Shown here in pieces: positions 28,032 through 37,172 of a stretch of DNA of 64,000 nt. The stretch covers positions 62,001 to 126,000 of the forward strand of contig JBGSNZ010000036.1 in the NCBI GenBank assembly GCA_041739345.1, written 5' to 3'. The position numbers and the translations under genes were made by a program. The notes under the pieces are model-generated. The model searched no databases. It was not told the origin of the DNA and saw only the letters and a list, made by a program, of their open reading frames with translations. The DNA comes from DIGJ01 sp041739345 (GTDB taxonomy: Bacteria > Bacillota > Clostridia > Lachnospirales > Lachnospiraceae). Every line of letters begins with the position of its first letter. Position 1 is the first letter of the stretch.

Positions 28032-28060
28032 ATCCTATCATATGCTATTTAATCTGTCAA
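28032..28060 (-). promoter_or_regulatory. sigma-A promoter of the iscR-iscS-iscU-mnmA operon
   Basis: Minus-strand TTGACA (28055-28060), 17-bp spacer, TAGGAT (28032-28037). Predicted start near 28025, giving a leader of about 78 nt. Confidence 0.8.
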
Positions 28061-28170
28061 TAAATTTTCTTTTTTTTACAAAAGAATGCTTCTTTTTTTT
28101 ATGAATACGTCTTTTATTTTTTTTGATTGAATAGATTTAAGAGAACTGTAATACATAAAAGGAGCTATTA

Positions 28171-29676
28171 ATGAGCAAGCAATCCCTCTTAAAAGGCACT
28201 TTAATTCTTACTCTTGCTGGATTTCTTACCCGAATTATGGGGTTTTTCTACAAAATATACTTATCTAACGTGATGACAGCAGAAAATCTTGGTCTTTACC
28301 AACTTGTTTTTCCTGTATATGGAATTATGTTTACACTTTACGGTGCAGGAATCCAAACAGCTATTTCACAGCTTACAGCAAATAGGAAGGAGTGCCGCAA
28401 AGGCATCCTAATAAAAGGCTGTCTCCTTTCTCTAACCATTGCTTGTTTTCTATCCGTTTTTCTTTACTTAAATAGTGACTTTATTGCCAGCCGAATTTTG
28501 ATGGAAAGCGGATGTGCAGGAGCTCTTCGCGTACTTTCCTATGTATTTCCTTTTTGTGGTATTACCGCCTGCATCCACGGTTATTATTTGGGGGTTAAAA
28601 AAACTGGCGTTCCAGCCTTATCTCAGCTGATTGAGCAGATCGTACGAATCTTTTCTGTCTTTTTTATTGCATCCTTACTAGGTAAAGGGGATTCAAAAGT
28701 AACAAGTGAACTTGCAGTTTTAGGTATTGTACTCGGAGAAATTGGAGCAAATATTCTTTGTATATTTTCGTTTTATAATCACTTGCATCCATTTCCTTCC
28801 TTTAAAGATAATACACATGCGATACGCCCTCTTCTAAAATTAGCCGTCCCCCTCACTGGTACTAAGTTAGTTGTTAGTGTCTTACATAGTATGGAAGCTA
28901 TTATGATTCCTTTCATGTTAAAAATATATGGTCTAAGCGGAAGCGAAGCACTCAGTACCTATGGTATTTTAACGGGAATGACTATGCCTTTTCTCCTCTT
29001 TCCTACTGCTATTACCAATGCGTTTGCACTTTTAATCCTTCCAACAATCTCGGAAGCACAATCTTCCAAGAATACCTATCAAATCAAGAAAACATCGGAA
29101 CTATCTGTAAAATATAGTATCCTTCTTGGACTTTATGCTACCTGTGTGTTTTTCATTTTCGGTAATGCGTTTGGACTCACCTTTTTTAAAAATGTATCTG
29201 CTGGTGCTTATATGGCTATATTATCCTGGTTATGCCCATTTCTCTACTTATCGACCACATTAAGCAGCGTCCTAAATGGGCTTGGAAAAGCCCACATTAC
29301 CTTTTTAAATACGGTCATAAGCCTTAGCATTCGTATTTTCTTTCTGTGCTTTTTAGTTCCAAGAAAAGGACTTTATGGTTACCTTTTAGGTGTCTTGGTC
29401 AGCCAATTATTCATTGCATTACTTGACTATTTTTCATTAAAACGTTTTATACCACTTAAATTAAATCCGATTCCTTGGATTGTAAAACCAGCTGCGGTTT
29501 TACTTTTATGCGGCTTTTTCTTCGATAAATTATATATTTTTTTACAAGAAAAAAATAGCATCAACCAAGGAATACTGCTTCTATTGCTAAGCGCAGTTCT
29601 CGGCATCTGCTATCTTTTACTTTTATATGTATTACGGGTTATCACTTTGAAAGATTTAAAATCAAGTATTCACTAG
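28171..29676 (+). CDS. spoVB: SpoVB-like polysaccharide/lipid flippase (MOP superfamily)
   Basis: Integral membrane protein of 501 residues with about 14 hydrophobic segments, of the MVF/MurJ/SpoVB branch of the MOP superfamily. The N-terminal LLKGTLILTLAGFLTRIMGFFYKIYLS-type region with KGT...G..TR..GF.Y is typical of SpoVB, which in Bacillus is needed for spore cortex synthesis and is thought to flip lipid-linked precursors. AAAGGAG precedes the ATG. It stands alone on the plus strand, divergent from iscR and ending one base before the GGDEF gene. Confidence 0.88.
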   Translation: MSKQSLLKGTLILTLAGFLTRIMGFFYKIYLSNVMTAENLGLYQLVFPVYGIMFTLYGAGIQTAISQLTANRKECRKGILIKGCLLSLTIACFLSVFLYLNSDFIASRILMESGCAGALRVLSYVFPFCGITACIHGYYLGVKKTGVPALSQLIEQIVRIFSVFFIASLLGKGDSKVTSELAVLGIVLGEIGANILCIFSFYNHLHPFPSFKDNTHAIRPLLKLAVPLTGTKLVVSVLHSMEAIMIPFMLKIYGLSGSEALSTYGILTGMTMPFLLFPTAITNAFALLILPTISEAQSSKNTYQIKKTSELSVKYSILLGLYATCVFFIFGNAFGLTFFKNVSAGAYMAILSWLCPFLYLSTTLSSVLNGLGKAHITFLNTVISLSIRIFFLCFLVPRKGLYGYLLGVLVSQLFIALLDYFSLKRFIPLKLNPIPWIVKPAAVLLLCGFFFDKLYIFLQEKNSINQGILLLLLSAVLGICYLLLLYVLRVITLKDLKSSIH

Positions 29677-30675
29677 TTATTCCTCACTAGAATAAATATT
29701 AAAGCTGTTTTTCCCCTTGGCTTTAACGGAATATAAGGCTTTATCCGCCTTTTCAAGCAATTCATCATAGCTTATTCCATCCCTTGGATAGACAGAAATA
29801 CCCATACTACCAGTGACCTCGACATCCTCATCATACTGTCGATAGTGATTCTGAAAGGCAGTGAATAACTTTACTGCCTTGTTTGCTATGTCTTCTCTGG
29901 AATTTACGTGATTCATAAACACAACAAATTCATCACCACCAATACGTCCAACAATATCTTCATCGCGAAACATTCGCCGAATATGAGAAATGACATTAAC
30001 CAATACCTTGTCACCAAGCATATGTCCATATGTATCATTGATACTCTTAAAATCATCAATGTCTATAATCATAAGTGCATGTGACTCCTCTGAACTGCTC
30101 TCCAAAAGTTTTTGTTCAATTAAGTCTTTGGTTACGCATTTGTTGTAAGCATTCGTAAGTGGATCAAGTCTTGCTTTTTTCTGAAGTATTTCTAACTCTC
30201 TTTTTTGTATATCAATATTCAGTATTTTTCCTACCACTTTGACAGGAATAAAATTCGCATCAAAAATGGTTTTACCCCTTATTTGGCACCACACAAATGC
30301 ACCATTTTTATCCTGCATTCTAAATTCTGACTCAATCTGTGACTTTCCTTTTTGAAGTGCTGAAATAAATTCGCAAAAAACACTCAAATCTTCTTTTTCT
30401 ACATACGTCTCATGTTTTGCTACCTTTGCAAAATTTTTCTGATAGGAAGGTCTCCCAAAGTTTTCGGTATACTTCTCTGCAAAATCCATACAATCCTTTT
30501 TAATATCATATTCAAATAGGATATCATTTGAAATCTCACAAGCAACCCGATACCTCTCTTTTTCTATAAGTAATTGTTTCGTTAGTTGGTCTTGTTTCTT
30601 ACAGTTTTGATACAAGAATCCAATCAAACCAAATTCAATCAACGCTACCCCAGTTAGCGCAATAATGATTGCCAT
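29677..30675 (-). CDS. membrane-anchored diguanylate cyclase (PAS-GGDEF)
   Basis: Makes c-di-GMP from two GTP. From ATG 30675 (332 residues): one N-terminal membrane helix (about 3-22), a PAS domain (about 35-155), and a GGDEF domain (about 165-332) with intact GGDEF and an inhibitory I-site RxxD (RDED) exactly five residues before it. Several in-frame ATGs are close together; the one chosen is best spaced from GGGAG. It is convergent with spoVB. The intact motifs predict an active, feedback-inhibited enzyme. Confidence 0.92.
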   Translation of the reverse strand: MAIIIALTGVALIEFGLIGFLYQNCKKQDQLTKQLLIEKERYRVACEISNDILFEYDIKKDCMDFAEKYTENFGRPSYQKNFAKVAKHETYVEKEDLSVFCEFISALQKGKSQIESEFRMQDKNGAFVWCQIRGKTIFDANFIPVKVVGKILNIDIQKRELEILQKKARLDPLTNAYNKCVTKDLIEQKLLESSSEESHALMIIDIDDFKSINDTYGHMLGDKVLVNVISHIRRMFRDEDIVGRIGGDEFVVFMNHVNSREDIANKAVKLFTAFQNHYRQYDEDVEVTGSMGISVYPRDGISYDELLEKADKALYSVKAKGKNSFNIYSSEE

Positions 30676-30749
30676 ACTCATTTCTCCCATTATAACAAAT
30701 CGCACACATTCGATTCGTTATTACAAACTACTTGCTGTTACCATTTCGT

Positions 30750-31655
30750 CTATAATATATATGGAGTAATCTGATATACATAATAATTTAGCCAATTCGT
30801 GTATACCGTATTTGCATGTCCTCTCCAGTTCATCATTGGTATTTGTTCCGGATCATCCTGTGGATAATAATTCTTTGGTACGTCAATATCGAGCCCTTTT
30901 GAAACATCTCTCTTGTATTCTTTATCCAGAGTTATTCGGTCATATTCTGGATGGCCTAAGATAAAAATTTGCTTGGCTTCCTCTGCTATAGCAATGAAAA
31001 CTCCAGCTTCTTCGGATTCTGCCAAAATAGTTAGTTTCTCACAGGCTTCTATATCCTCTTTTGAAACACCAGTATGTCTAGAGTGAGGAGCATAGAAATA
31101 ATCATCAAATCCTCGAACCAATGGACATTTCCTGTGATCAACATTGTGTTTAAAAACGCCAAACATCTTTTCTGGTAACGGAAACTTCCTTACTCCGTAA
31201 TGATAATAAAGCCCTGCTTGCGCTCCCCAACAAATATGAAGTGTTGAAGTTACACTTTTTTTTGACCATTCCATAATTTTCACAAGCTCACTCCAGTATT
31301 CTACTTCTTCAAAATCCATCTGTTCAACTGGAGCACCGGTTATAATTAATCCGTCAAATCTTAGGTGCTTTACATCTTCATACGTTTGATAAAACTTATC
31401 AAGATGACTGGTTGCTGTGTTTTTCCCGACGTAACTAGCCGTCGTTAGAAAAGTTACATCTACTTGCAATGGAGTATTGGATAAACTACGCAGTAGCTGG
31501 ACTTCAGCTTCCTCTTTCAACGGCATTAAATTAAGTATTGCGATTTCAAGTGGTCGTATATCCTGGCATCCTGCTCTATTTTCGTCCATTACGAAAATGT
31601 TTTCATCTTCTAAAATCCTTTTTGCCGGAAGATTATTGTGTACTTTAATTGGCAT
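30750..31655 (-). CDS. metAA: homoserine O-acetyltransferase, MetA type
   Basis: First step of methionine synthesis from homoserine (301 residues). The catalytic Cys142 (HICWGAQA), His235 and Glu237 (GHPEYD) match MetA numbering exactly. Residue 111 is Glu (APVEQMD); in this family Glu at 111 selects acetyl-CoA, while E. coli has Gly and uses succinyl-CoA, so acetylation is predicted although many databases call such proteins succinyltransferases. It follows ligA by 17 bp with no riboswitch between. Confidence 0.93.
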   Translation of the reverse strand: MPIKVHNNLPAKRILEDENIFVMDENRAGCQDIRPLEIAILNLMPLKEEAEVQLLRSLSNTPLQVDVTFLTTASYVGKNTATSHLDKFYQTYEDVKHLRFDGLIITGAPVEQMDFEEVEYWSELVKIMEWSKKSVTSTLHICWGAQAGLYYHYGVRKFPLPEKMFGVFKHNVDHRKCPLVRGFDDYFYAPHSRHTGVSKEDIEACEKLTILAESEEAGVFIAIAEEAKQIFILGHPEYDRITLDKEYKRDVSKGLDIDVPKNYYPQDDPEQIPMMNWRGHANTVYTNWLNYYVYQITPYIL

Positions 31656-31672
31656 AATCGTTCTTCCTTTCT

Positions 31673-33628
31673 TTATTGTTCTAGCATATTTAAAAATTCC
31701 TCTTCTGTTATAATTTTGACACCTAATTCTTTTGCTTTTTTATTCTTTGAAGAATTCGATTGATTGTCATTGTTGACTAAATAATTTGTCTTTGAGGTAA
31801 CACTTCCTGTAACCTTACCACCTTTACTTTCAATCAAATCCTTTAATTCATTTCTATTTTCAAAATGTTCCACTGAACCTGTGATAACAAAATTGAACTC
31901 TTTAAAAATCTGTACTTCTGCCGAATCCTCCGTTTCAAAGGATACCTCTTTTAACAAATCATCCACAATCCGATTGTTCTGTTCCTCTTTAAAGTATGCT
32001 ACAAAAACTTTTGCGATTACGTCACCAATACCTGGAATGCCTATCAATGATTCTTCTGTTACATTTCTAATTTTGTCAAAATCATTATCTAAGCTTTTGC
32101 TAATCAATTTAGCATTGGAAAGGCCAATGTTTGGAATTCCAAGACTATAAATAAATTTACCAATGGTAATCGTTCTTGCTTTTTCAATGGAATCAAGTAA
32201 ATTCTGAAACGATTTTTCTCCAAATCCCTCCATTGTTATTATTTCTTCCTTATAAGCCTTTAATTTATACAAATCGGCTAGTTCCTTTATCAATCCCTTG
32301 CTGATTAATTTTTCGATTGTAGCCTCTGATAATCCTTCCATATTCATAGCATCTCTTGCAACAAAATGAGTAAAGGATTTAATTTGCTTTGCTAAACAGT
32401 TTAAATTTGGACAAAAAAGCACTTTTACTCCATTCTCATTTTTAATGAGTGTCTTTTCATGGCAAACCGGACAATCATCTGGAATCGTCATCTTTTTACT
32501 TCTAGTAAGATTATCTGCAAGCTGCGGTATAATCATATTGGCTTTATATACTTCAATCGTATCCCCAATTCCAAGATCAAGACCTTCCATAATGCTTATA
32601 TTATGAAGACTTGCACGACTTACTGTCGTCCCTTCCAATTCGACTGGTTCAAAAATCGCTACCGGATTGATAAGTCCTGTACGTGATGCACTCCACTCTA
32701 CCTCTAATAAAGTGGTTTCTTTTCGTTCATCGGCCCATTTAAATGCAATCGAATCTCGAGGAAATTTTGAAGTTCTTCCAAGTGAACTTCCATACAAAAT
32801 ATCATCAAATGTCAGTACAAGTCCATCGGATGGAATGTCATTTTTTTCAATCTGATCTTGAAACCATTGAATTGTTTCTAACATATTTTCACGATCTACA
32901 CTCTTTCCATCGACAACACTAAATCCTTGTGTTACAAGCCAATTTCTTTGCTCCTGCCTAGAATTTTTAAAATCTACATCATTCGCACTAACAAGTGTAA
33001 ATGCATAAAAATGAACTCTTCGATTTGCAGTAATCTCATTATTTAACTGTCTTACCGAACCACTGCAAAGGTTCCTTGGATTCTTATATTTTGCATCCAC
33101 CTCGTCAATTTCCTGATTGATAATCTCAAAATCTGAATACTTGATAATTGCTTCGCCCCGAAGCACCAAATCTCCTTGAAATGGAATTTTAGCTGGAATA
33201 TTTTTAAATACCCTTGCATTATTTGTTATAACTTCGCCAGTTTCACCATTTCCTCTGGTTACCGCCTTGATTAAAGTTCCACCAGCATACGTAAGTACAA
33301 TGGTTAAGCCATCAAGTTTCCAGGATAGAACTCCTTTTTTATCTTCTATCCAGTCTCGTAATGACTCTCTGTCCTTGGTTTTATCTAATGATAACATTGG
33401 TGAAGAATGGTTCTCTTTGGGAAGTTCGCTTAAGATTTCATATCCAACGTGAACGGTGGGACTGTTTGATAAGATTACATCTTCTTCTTTTTCTAACTTA
33501 GCTAGCTCATCATATAATGCATCATATTCTAAGTTACTCATAATTTCAATAGCATCTTGATAATATGCTTTCCCCGCTTGATTAAGAAGATCTACCAACT
33601 CTTTCATGCGTTCAAATTTGTTAGTCAT
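31673..33628 (-). CDS. ligA: NAD-dependent DNA ligase LigA, divergent
   Basis: Joins nicks in DNA with NAD (651 residues). Adenylation motif SWKLDGLT at about residue 101 (the usual form is KxDG with Ile or Val), a DGLVLTFDD motif, a four-Cys zinc finger (CPVCH and CPNLNCLAKQ), helix-hairpin-helix motifs (GIPGIGDVIA) and a C-terminal BRCT domain. The OB-fold region is diverged (VYKANMIIPQL where most LigA have a RAGDVIP-like string). All domains are present, so it should be active; whether it is the main ligase or a second copy cannot be seen here. Confidence 0.93.
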   Translation of the reverse strand: MTNKFERMKELVDLLNQAGKAYYQDAIEIMSNLEYDALYDELAKLEKEEDVILSNSPTVHVGYEILSELPKENHSSPMLSLDKTKDRESLRDWIEDKKGVLSWKLDGLTIVLTYAGGTLIKAVTRGNGETGEVITNNARVFKNIPAKIPFQGDLVLRGEAIIKYSDFEIINQEIDEVDAKYKNPRNLCSGSVRQLNNEITANRRVHFYAFTLVSANDVDFKNSRQEQRNWLVTQGFSVVDGKSVDRENMLETIQWFQDQIEKNDIPSDGLVLTFDDILYGSSLGRTSKFPRDSIAFKWADERKETTLLEVEWSASRTGLINPVAIFEPVELEGTTVSRASLHNISIMEGLDLGIGDTIEVYKANMIIPQLADNLTRSKKMTIPDDCPVCHEKTLIKNENGVKVLFCPNLNCLAKQIKSFTHFVARDAMNMEGLSEATIEKLISKGLIKELADLYKLKAYKEEIITMEGFGEKSFQNLLDSIEKARTITIGKFIYSLGIPNIGLSNAKLISKSLDNDFDKIRNVTEESLIGIPGIGDVIAKVFVAYFKEEQNNRIVDDLLKEVSFETEDSAEVQIFKEFNFVITGSVEHFENRNELKDLIESKGGKVTGSVTSKTNYLVNNDNQSNSSKNKKAKELGVKIITEEEFLNMLEQ

Positions 33629-33650
33629 TTTTTCAACCTCTCCTCAACTT

Positions 33651-34361
33651 TTAATTCTTAAAGTTTATCAACTGCTTTAGTTCCTCTATTTCCTCTTTTG
33701 TTACATTACGATATGTCCCTGATTTCAAATTACCTAATGTAATATTCATAATGCGAACTCTCTTCAATTTTTCAACACGATATCCAAAATACTCACACAT
33801 TCGTCGAATCTGACGATTGAGTCCTTGTGTTAAAATAATGCGAAACGTATAATCATCCATTGGCTTTATTACACATGGTCTTGTCACCGTTTCTAAAATT
33901 GGGACTCCTACTTTCATACCCTGAAGAAAGGCCTTTGTAATTTTTTTATTCACTTCTACAATGTACTCCTTTTCATGGTAATTACTACCACGAAGGATTT
34001 TGTCTACCAGTTCTCCTTGATTGGTTAATAGGATTAGACCTTCGGAATCTTTATCTAACCGTCCAATGGGATAAATACGCTTCTGATAATTTATATAGTC
34101 AACAATATTATCTTTGTCTTTTTTACTTGTAGTACATACTACACCTTTTGGTTTATTAAAGGCAATCAATATTTGCTGTTCTTCCTTTGCAATTGATTTA
34201 TTATCAATTTCTATCTTTGCATCTTGAGTGACCTTCATACCCATAACAGCAATCTGCCCATCTACCTTAATTCTTCCCGATTCTAGTAAACGATCTGCCT
34301 CTCTTCTTGAGCATAGGCCTGCATCACTTAAATATTTGTTTATTCTTATTTCTTCCACCAT
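33651..34361 (-). CDS. rluF: RluF-like rRNA pseudouridine synthase (RsuA family)
   Basis: 236 residues. N-terminal S4 RNA-binding domain (about 4-60, RINKYLSDAGLCSRREADRL) and a pseudouridine synthase domain with the catalytic Asp in GRLDKDSEGL. The sequence follows RluF (23S rRNA U2604) more than RsuA or RluB, for example GLNRQIRRMCEYFGYRV and HEKEYIVEV. It lacks the long basic C-terminal tail of E. coli RluF. It is the first gene of rluF-ligA-metA. Confidence 0.88.
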   Translation of the reverse strand: MVEEIRINKYLSDAGLCSRREADRLLESGRIKVDGQIAVMGMKVTQDAKIEIDNKSIAKEEQQILIAFNKPKGVVCTTSKKDKDNIVDYINYQKRIYPIGRLDKDSEGLILLTNQGELVDKILRGSNYHEKEYIVEVNKKITKAFLQGMKVGVPILETVTRPCVIKPMDDYTFRIILTQGLNRQIRRMCEYFGYRVEKLKRVRIMNITLGNLKSGTYRNVTKEEIEELKQLINFKN

Positions 34362-34400
34362 AATCTCCTATAATCCGACATTTTCCGTAATACGAACAAA

Positions 34401-34427
34401 GGACAGGACACCGATGGATGCCTGCCC
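34401..34427 (-). terminator. probable terminator after the DUF975 gene
   Basis: Minus-strand stem GGGCAGGCATCC with GGTGTCCTGTCC (one G-U, one bulge), followed by TTTGTT. It separates the DUF975 gene from rluF. Confidence 0.5.
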
Positions 34428-34444
34428 TCATTTATCTTAGTTAA

Positions 34445-35149
34445 TTACATTTCTTCGCTATGGAAACCACAAAGTTCGCTTTCCGTTGCATATCCATACT
34501 TAAGTGCTTCTGTTCTTTTTGTCACATATAATTCTGCAAAAGTAGCATTTACATATGGTATTACAAAGTATATACCAACAAAGCAACCAAGTAATCCCAA
34601 GAATTCCCATCCTATAAAAGAAAGTTGTAGGACAAAAATATTGAATTTATCTCCATTGGTCATTGCCTTACTAATTTCAAACACTCTATCCTTTGATAGT
34701 TCTGGATTTTCCGCAAGAATATAAGGGATAAAGATATATTCAAACGATTTAATGATTCCAGGTATAATCAAAAGAAAAGTCCACAAGGTGATATATAACC
34801 CCTGAAGGAACAAAATCTTAACCACATTTATGTATGAACTACCAGAAAAAACAGAAAACAATTTACCAAATGAAGCATCATACTCTCTACTTGTCAGAAA
34901 AAAATTATTCAATCCTACATTGATTGGGCTTGATATAAAAATTGAATATAACAAACTAAATAAACCTACCGTAATAAGAACAGATGTCGGAAAAATAATA
35001 TCAAAATTTATTCGTAATGAATTCATGGTACTATATGAGCTGCTTACTCCAGCTAAAAGTCCTGCCACCAAACAAATTGCAAATGACAACCAATAGGTTC
35101 TCTTTAGTACTAATTTTGCATTATTTTTCAACTCACTTCTTGACCACAT
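34445..35149 (-). CDS. DUF975 family integral membrane protein
   Basis: 234 residues, starting MWSRSELKNNAKLVLKR, which matches the SELK..A N-terminal pattern of DUF975. About five to six hydrophobic helices follow, with the conserved PGIIKSFEYIFIPYILAENP stretch in the centre. The function of the family is unknown. It lies 30 bp after the lipoprotein-like gene and may be co-transcribed with it. Confidence 0.8.
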   Translation of the reverse strand: MWSRSELKNNAKLVLKRTYWLSFAICLVAGLLAGVSSSYSTMNSLRINFDIIFPTSVLITVGLFSLLYSIFISSPINVGLNNFFLTSREYDASFGKLFSVFSGSSYINVVKILFLQGLYITLWTFLLIIPGIIKSFEYIFIPYILAENPELSKDRVFEISKAMTNGDKFNIFVLQLSFIGWEFLGLLGCFVGIYFVIPYVNATFAELYVTKRTEALKYGYATESELCGFHSEEM

Positions 35150-35179
35150 AATATTCCCCCATTTTATAATAATTTTATA

Positions 35180-35872
35180 TTACTTTGCTTTTGAATCTGC
35201 TTTTGCTTTCGCTTTTTCTGACACAGTAATTTTTTCAATGAATGTTTTCAAATCTTTATCTGAACTAACTGCCTCTTCCATTTTTGTGTTAACCTTATTA
35301 ACCAATTCTGTAACTTCTGTCGATTGGTCTGTTTTACTGATAAAGTCTTCCAAACCGGTATCTGCACCGAAGAATACACGGTATTCCCCATTATCACCAG
35401 TTTTCACATATACACGGCTAAGACCAGGTGCAAGAGTATTGATATCTTTTAATTTAAGTTCACGGTATGCATAAACAAGATATCCGTCTCCATTTGGTCC
35501 TGGTATCATATAACATTCTATATTATTTACAGCCTCAACATATTCATATTTTAACTTTAATTCTTCTTCACTTAACATACTAATATCATTTACAGTATCT
35601 TCCAGTGCATCCATATCACAAGCAACGCTTGCAACTAAATAGTTTTGAACAACCTTTGAAACTTCAGAATTTAAGTCTTTTTGAATCACAGTTGTTTCCA
35701 CATTCGGAGTTTGCGTAGGAGTTTGTGCTACTTGCTCGTTCTCCTTAGTTTCCACTGTTTTAGTAGATGTTGCTTTATCTTTATTGGGACTTACTGTTGA
35801 GAAAATAACGCAACCAATCAGCATTGTTCCCATTGTAATCATTACTATCATTTTTTTATATTTAAACTTCAT
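35180..35872 (-). CDS. hypothetical exported protein, possible lipoprotein
   Basis: 230 residues, not recognised. The N-terminus is basic then hydrophobic and contains LIGC at about residues 18-21, a lipobox-like site, followed by a Thr/Gln/Pro-rich linker (about 32-65) and a folded domain of about 150 residues with PGPNGDGYLVYAYRELK and VYVKTGDNGEYRVFFG. The C-terminal tail is Ala/Lys-rich. The residue after the Cys is Val, less usual for lipoproteins, so a simple membrane anchor is the alternative. Such proteins recur beside membrane genes in Lachnospiraceae, with no known role. Confidence 0.75.
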   Translation of the reverse strand: MKFKYKKMIVMITMGTMLIGCVIFSTVSPNKDKATSTKTVETKENEQVAQTPTQTPNVETTVIQKDLNSEVSKVVQNYLVASVACDMDALEDTVNDISMLSEEELKLKYEYVEAVNNIECYMIPGPNGDGYLVYAYRELKLKDINTLAPGLSRVYVKTGDNGEYRVFFGADTGLEDFISKTDQSTEVTELVNKVNTKMEEAVSSDKDLKTFIEKITVSEKAKAKADSKAK

Positions 35873-35926
35873 CGTATGTCTCCCTTAATCAATGCTTTTT
35901 CTCATTTGCAACAACTTTTATTTAAC

Positions 35927-35954
35927 AAAAAAAACGAGACCATGGCCTCGTTTT
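35927..35954 (-). terminator. terminator of the tRNA-Arg transcript
   Basis: Minus-strand palindrome ACGAGGCCATGGTCTCGT followed by a run of eight T. Confidence 0.85.
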
Positions 35955-35958
35955 CAAA

Positions 35959-36032
35959 CGCAACTGACGGGATTCGAACCTGCGACACCTGGCGTCGGAA
36001 GCCAGTGCTCTATCCAACTGAGCTACAGTTGC
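35959..36032 (-). tRNA. tRNA-Arg (anticodon CCG)
   Basis: Minus strand: 7-bp acceptor stem GCAACTG/CAGTTGC, D arm with TAGCTCAGTTGGATAGAGCA, anticodon stem CTGGC/GCCAG with 7-base loop TTCCGAC (anticodon CCG, reads CGG), and T arm with GGTTCGAATCC. The discriminator base is G and CCA is not encoded. One A-C mismatch lies in the T stem. It has its own promoter and terminator. Confidence 0.95.
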
Positions 36033-36059
36033 ATCCGCCTGATACTAGGCACAAATCTA

Positions 36060-36088
36060 ATTATATAATATTGAGCAATAAAAGTAAA
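36060..36088 (-). promoter_or_regulatory. promoter of tRNA-Arg
   Basis: Minus-strand TTTACT (36083-36088), 17-bp spacer, TATAAT (36060-36065), about 27 bp before the mature tRNA 5' end. Confidence 0.7.
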
Positions 36089-36159
36089 CAAAAAAAGTAA
36101 ATAAAGCCTTAAACTTCATAGTGAATATGGTAATTGTCTCTTGTCGAATTTATTACCTT

Positions 36160-37056
36160 TTACATTTCTATGGCATTTTTATTACGATGATAAATATATA
36201 CTCTATTCGATAAAATATCTTCCGTTGAAACTTCTGTATTATTTACATCATTTACCATATTATTTAATTCATTTTGGGAAAAATTTTGTTGAAAAGGGAT
36301 TAAGATTACTTCATGAATACTACTTGGTAGTATATAGAAATCAGACTGATTAGAACATGCAAAATTTGAAATAGCGTTTTCGTATAATAAAACGGAAGCA
36401 CCGTTAATTCCACTTTTATTTGTAAAGATATACATTTCTGATTGTAGAGAATTACTATCTAATGGAACGGAACCTACTTCCTGTTTCAAAATATCGGCGA
36501 TTACCTCGTTCATTGATCGAATTTGAATTGGAAATAATTTTGGGGTGTTTTTCTTTGCTAACTCCCAAAGATCTTTTGTTTCTACCTCCCATTGATTCAT
36601 CATCTCTTTATGTATGCGAATCGTGCCAATCTCGACCTTTTCCCACTTTACTAGACAGTGAAAAGTGATTGCTAGATCTAAGTATCGAATATGAGGAACT
36701 TTCTCCAATTCGGATTTGTTTTTTTCATAATTTACTAAGCGATAAATAATCTTATTTTTCATATAATCAAACGATAGATTCTCCGGAATAATTGTTCGTT
36801 TGAAATTTTTCTCTTCCTCTATAGTAATTTGAATTATCTCCTTTACAATCGACTCCATATTTCTACCCTCTTGGTACTGGTTAAAATACTCGTTAATGTA
36901 AATGGTTGGTGCTGCCTTTTCTTCTTTTTTTAAGATTACAATGCCATCTAGTTTCACCCCATTGTTTTTAACAACATGGTTTATTCGAATATCATAATCC
37001 TCTCCCATCAAAATAGTAATTTGCGTGATTAAATCCTCACAAAATGCGTTGAACAT
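36160..37056 (-). CDS. DUF5688 family protein
   Basis: 298 residues, soluble. The family layout is visible: an N-terminal part with NNGVKLDGIVILKKE and PTIYINEYFNQYQEG, and the conserved C-terminal part MYIFTNKSGINGASVLLY, then SDFYILPSSIHEVILIP. DUF5688 proteins are widespread in Lachnospiraceae, often in multiple copies, with no known function. GGAGG precedes the ATG. It stands alone between tRNA-Arg and a membrane protein gene. Confidence 0.82.
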   Translation of the reverse strand: MFNAFCEDLITQITILMGEDYDIRINHVVKNNGVKLDGIVILKKEEKAAPTIYINEYFNQYQEGRNMESIVKEIIQITIEEEKNFKRTIIPENLSFDYMKNKIIYRLVNYEKNKSELEKVPHIRYLDLAITFHCLVKWEKVEIGTIRIHKEMMNQWEVETKDLWELAKKNTPKLFPIQIRSMNEVIADILKQEVGSVPLDSNSLQSEMYIFTNKSGINGASVLLYENAISNFACSNQSDFYILPSSIHEVILIPFQQNFSQNELNNMVNDVNNTEVSTEDILSNRVYIYHRNKNAIEM

Positions 37057-37172
37057 AAATTTCCTCCTTAAAGATTAAAAGTTTGAATTTTTGCTTAGAA
37101 ACAAGCATAAAGAAAAATAGAATAGAAATAGAGTAAAATATTGTTATAAAATGTAATATTTTGTAATTTTTA

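Noticed and set aside
31656..31672. SAM riboswitch before metA
   Set aside because: Only 17 bp separate ligA and metA; no room for a riboswitch, and none before ligA.
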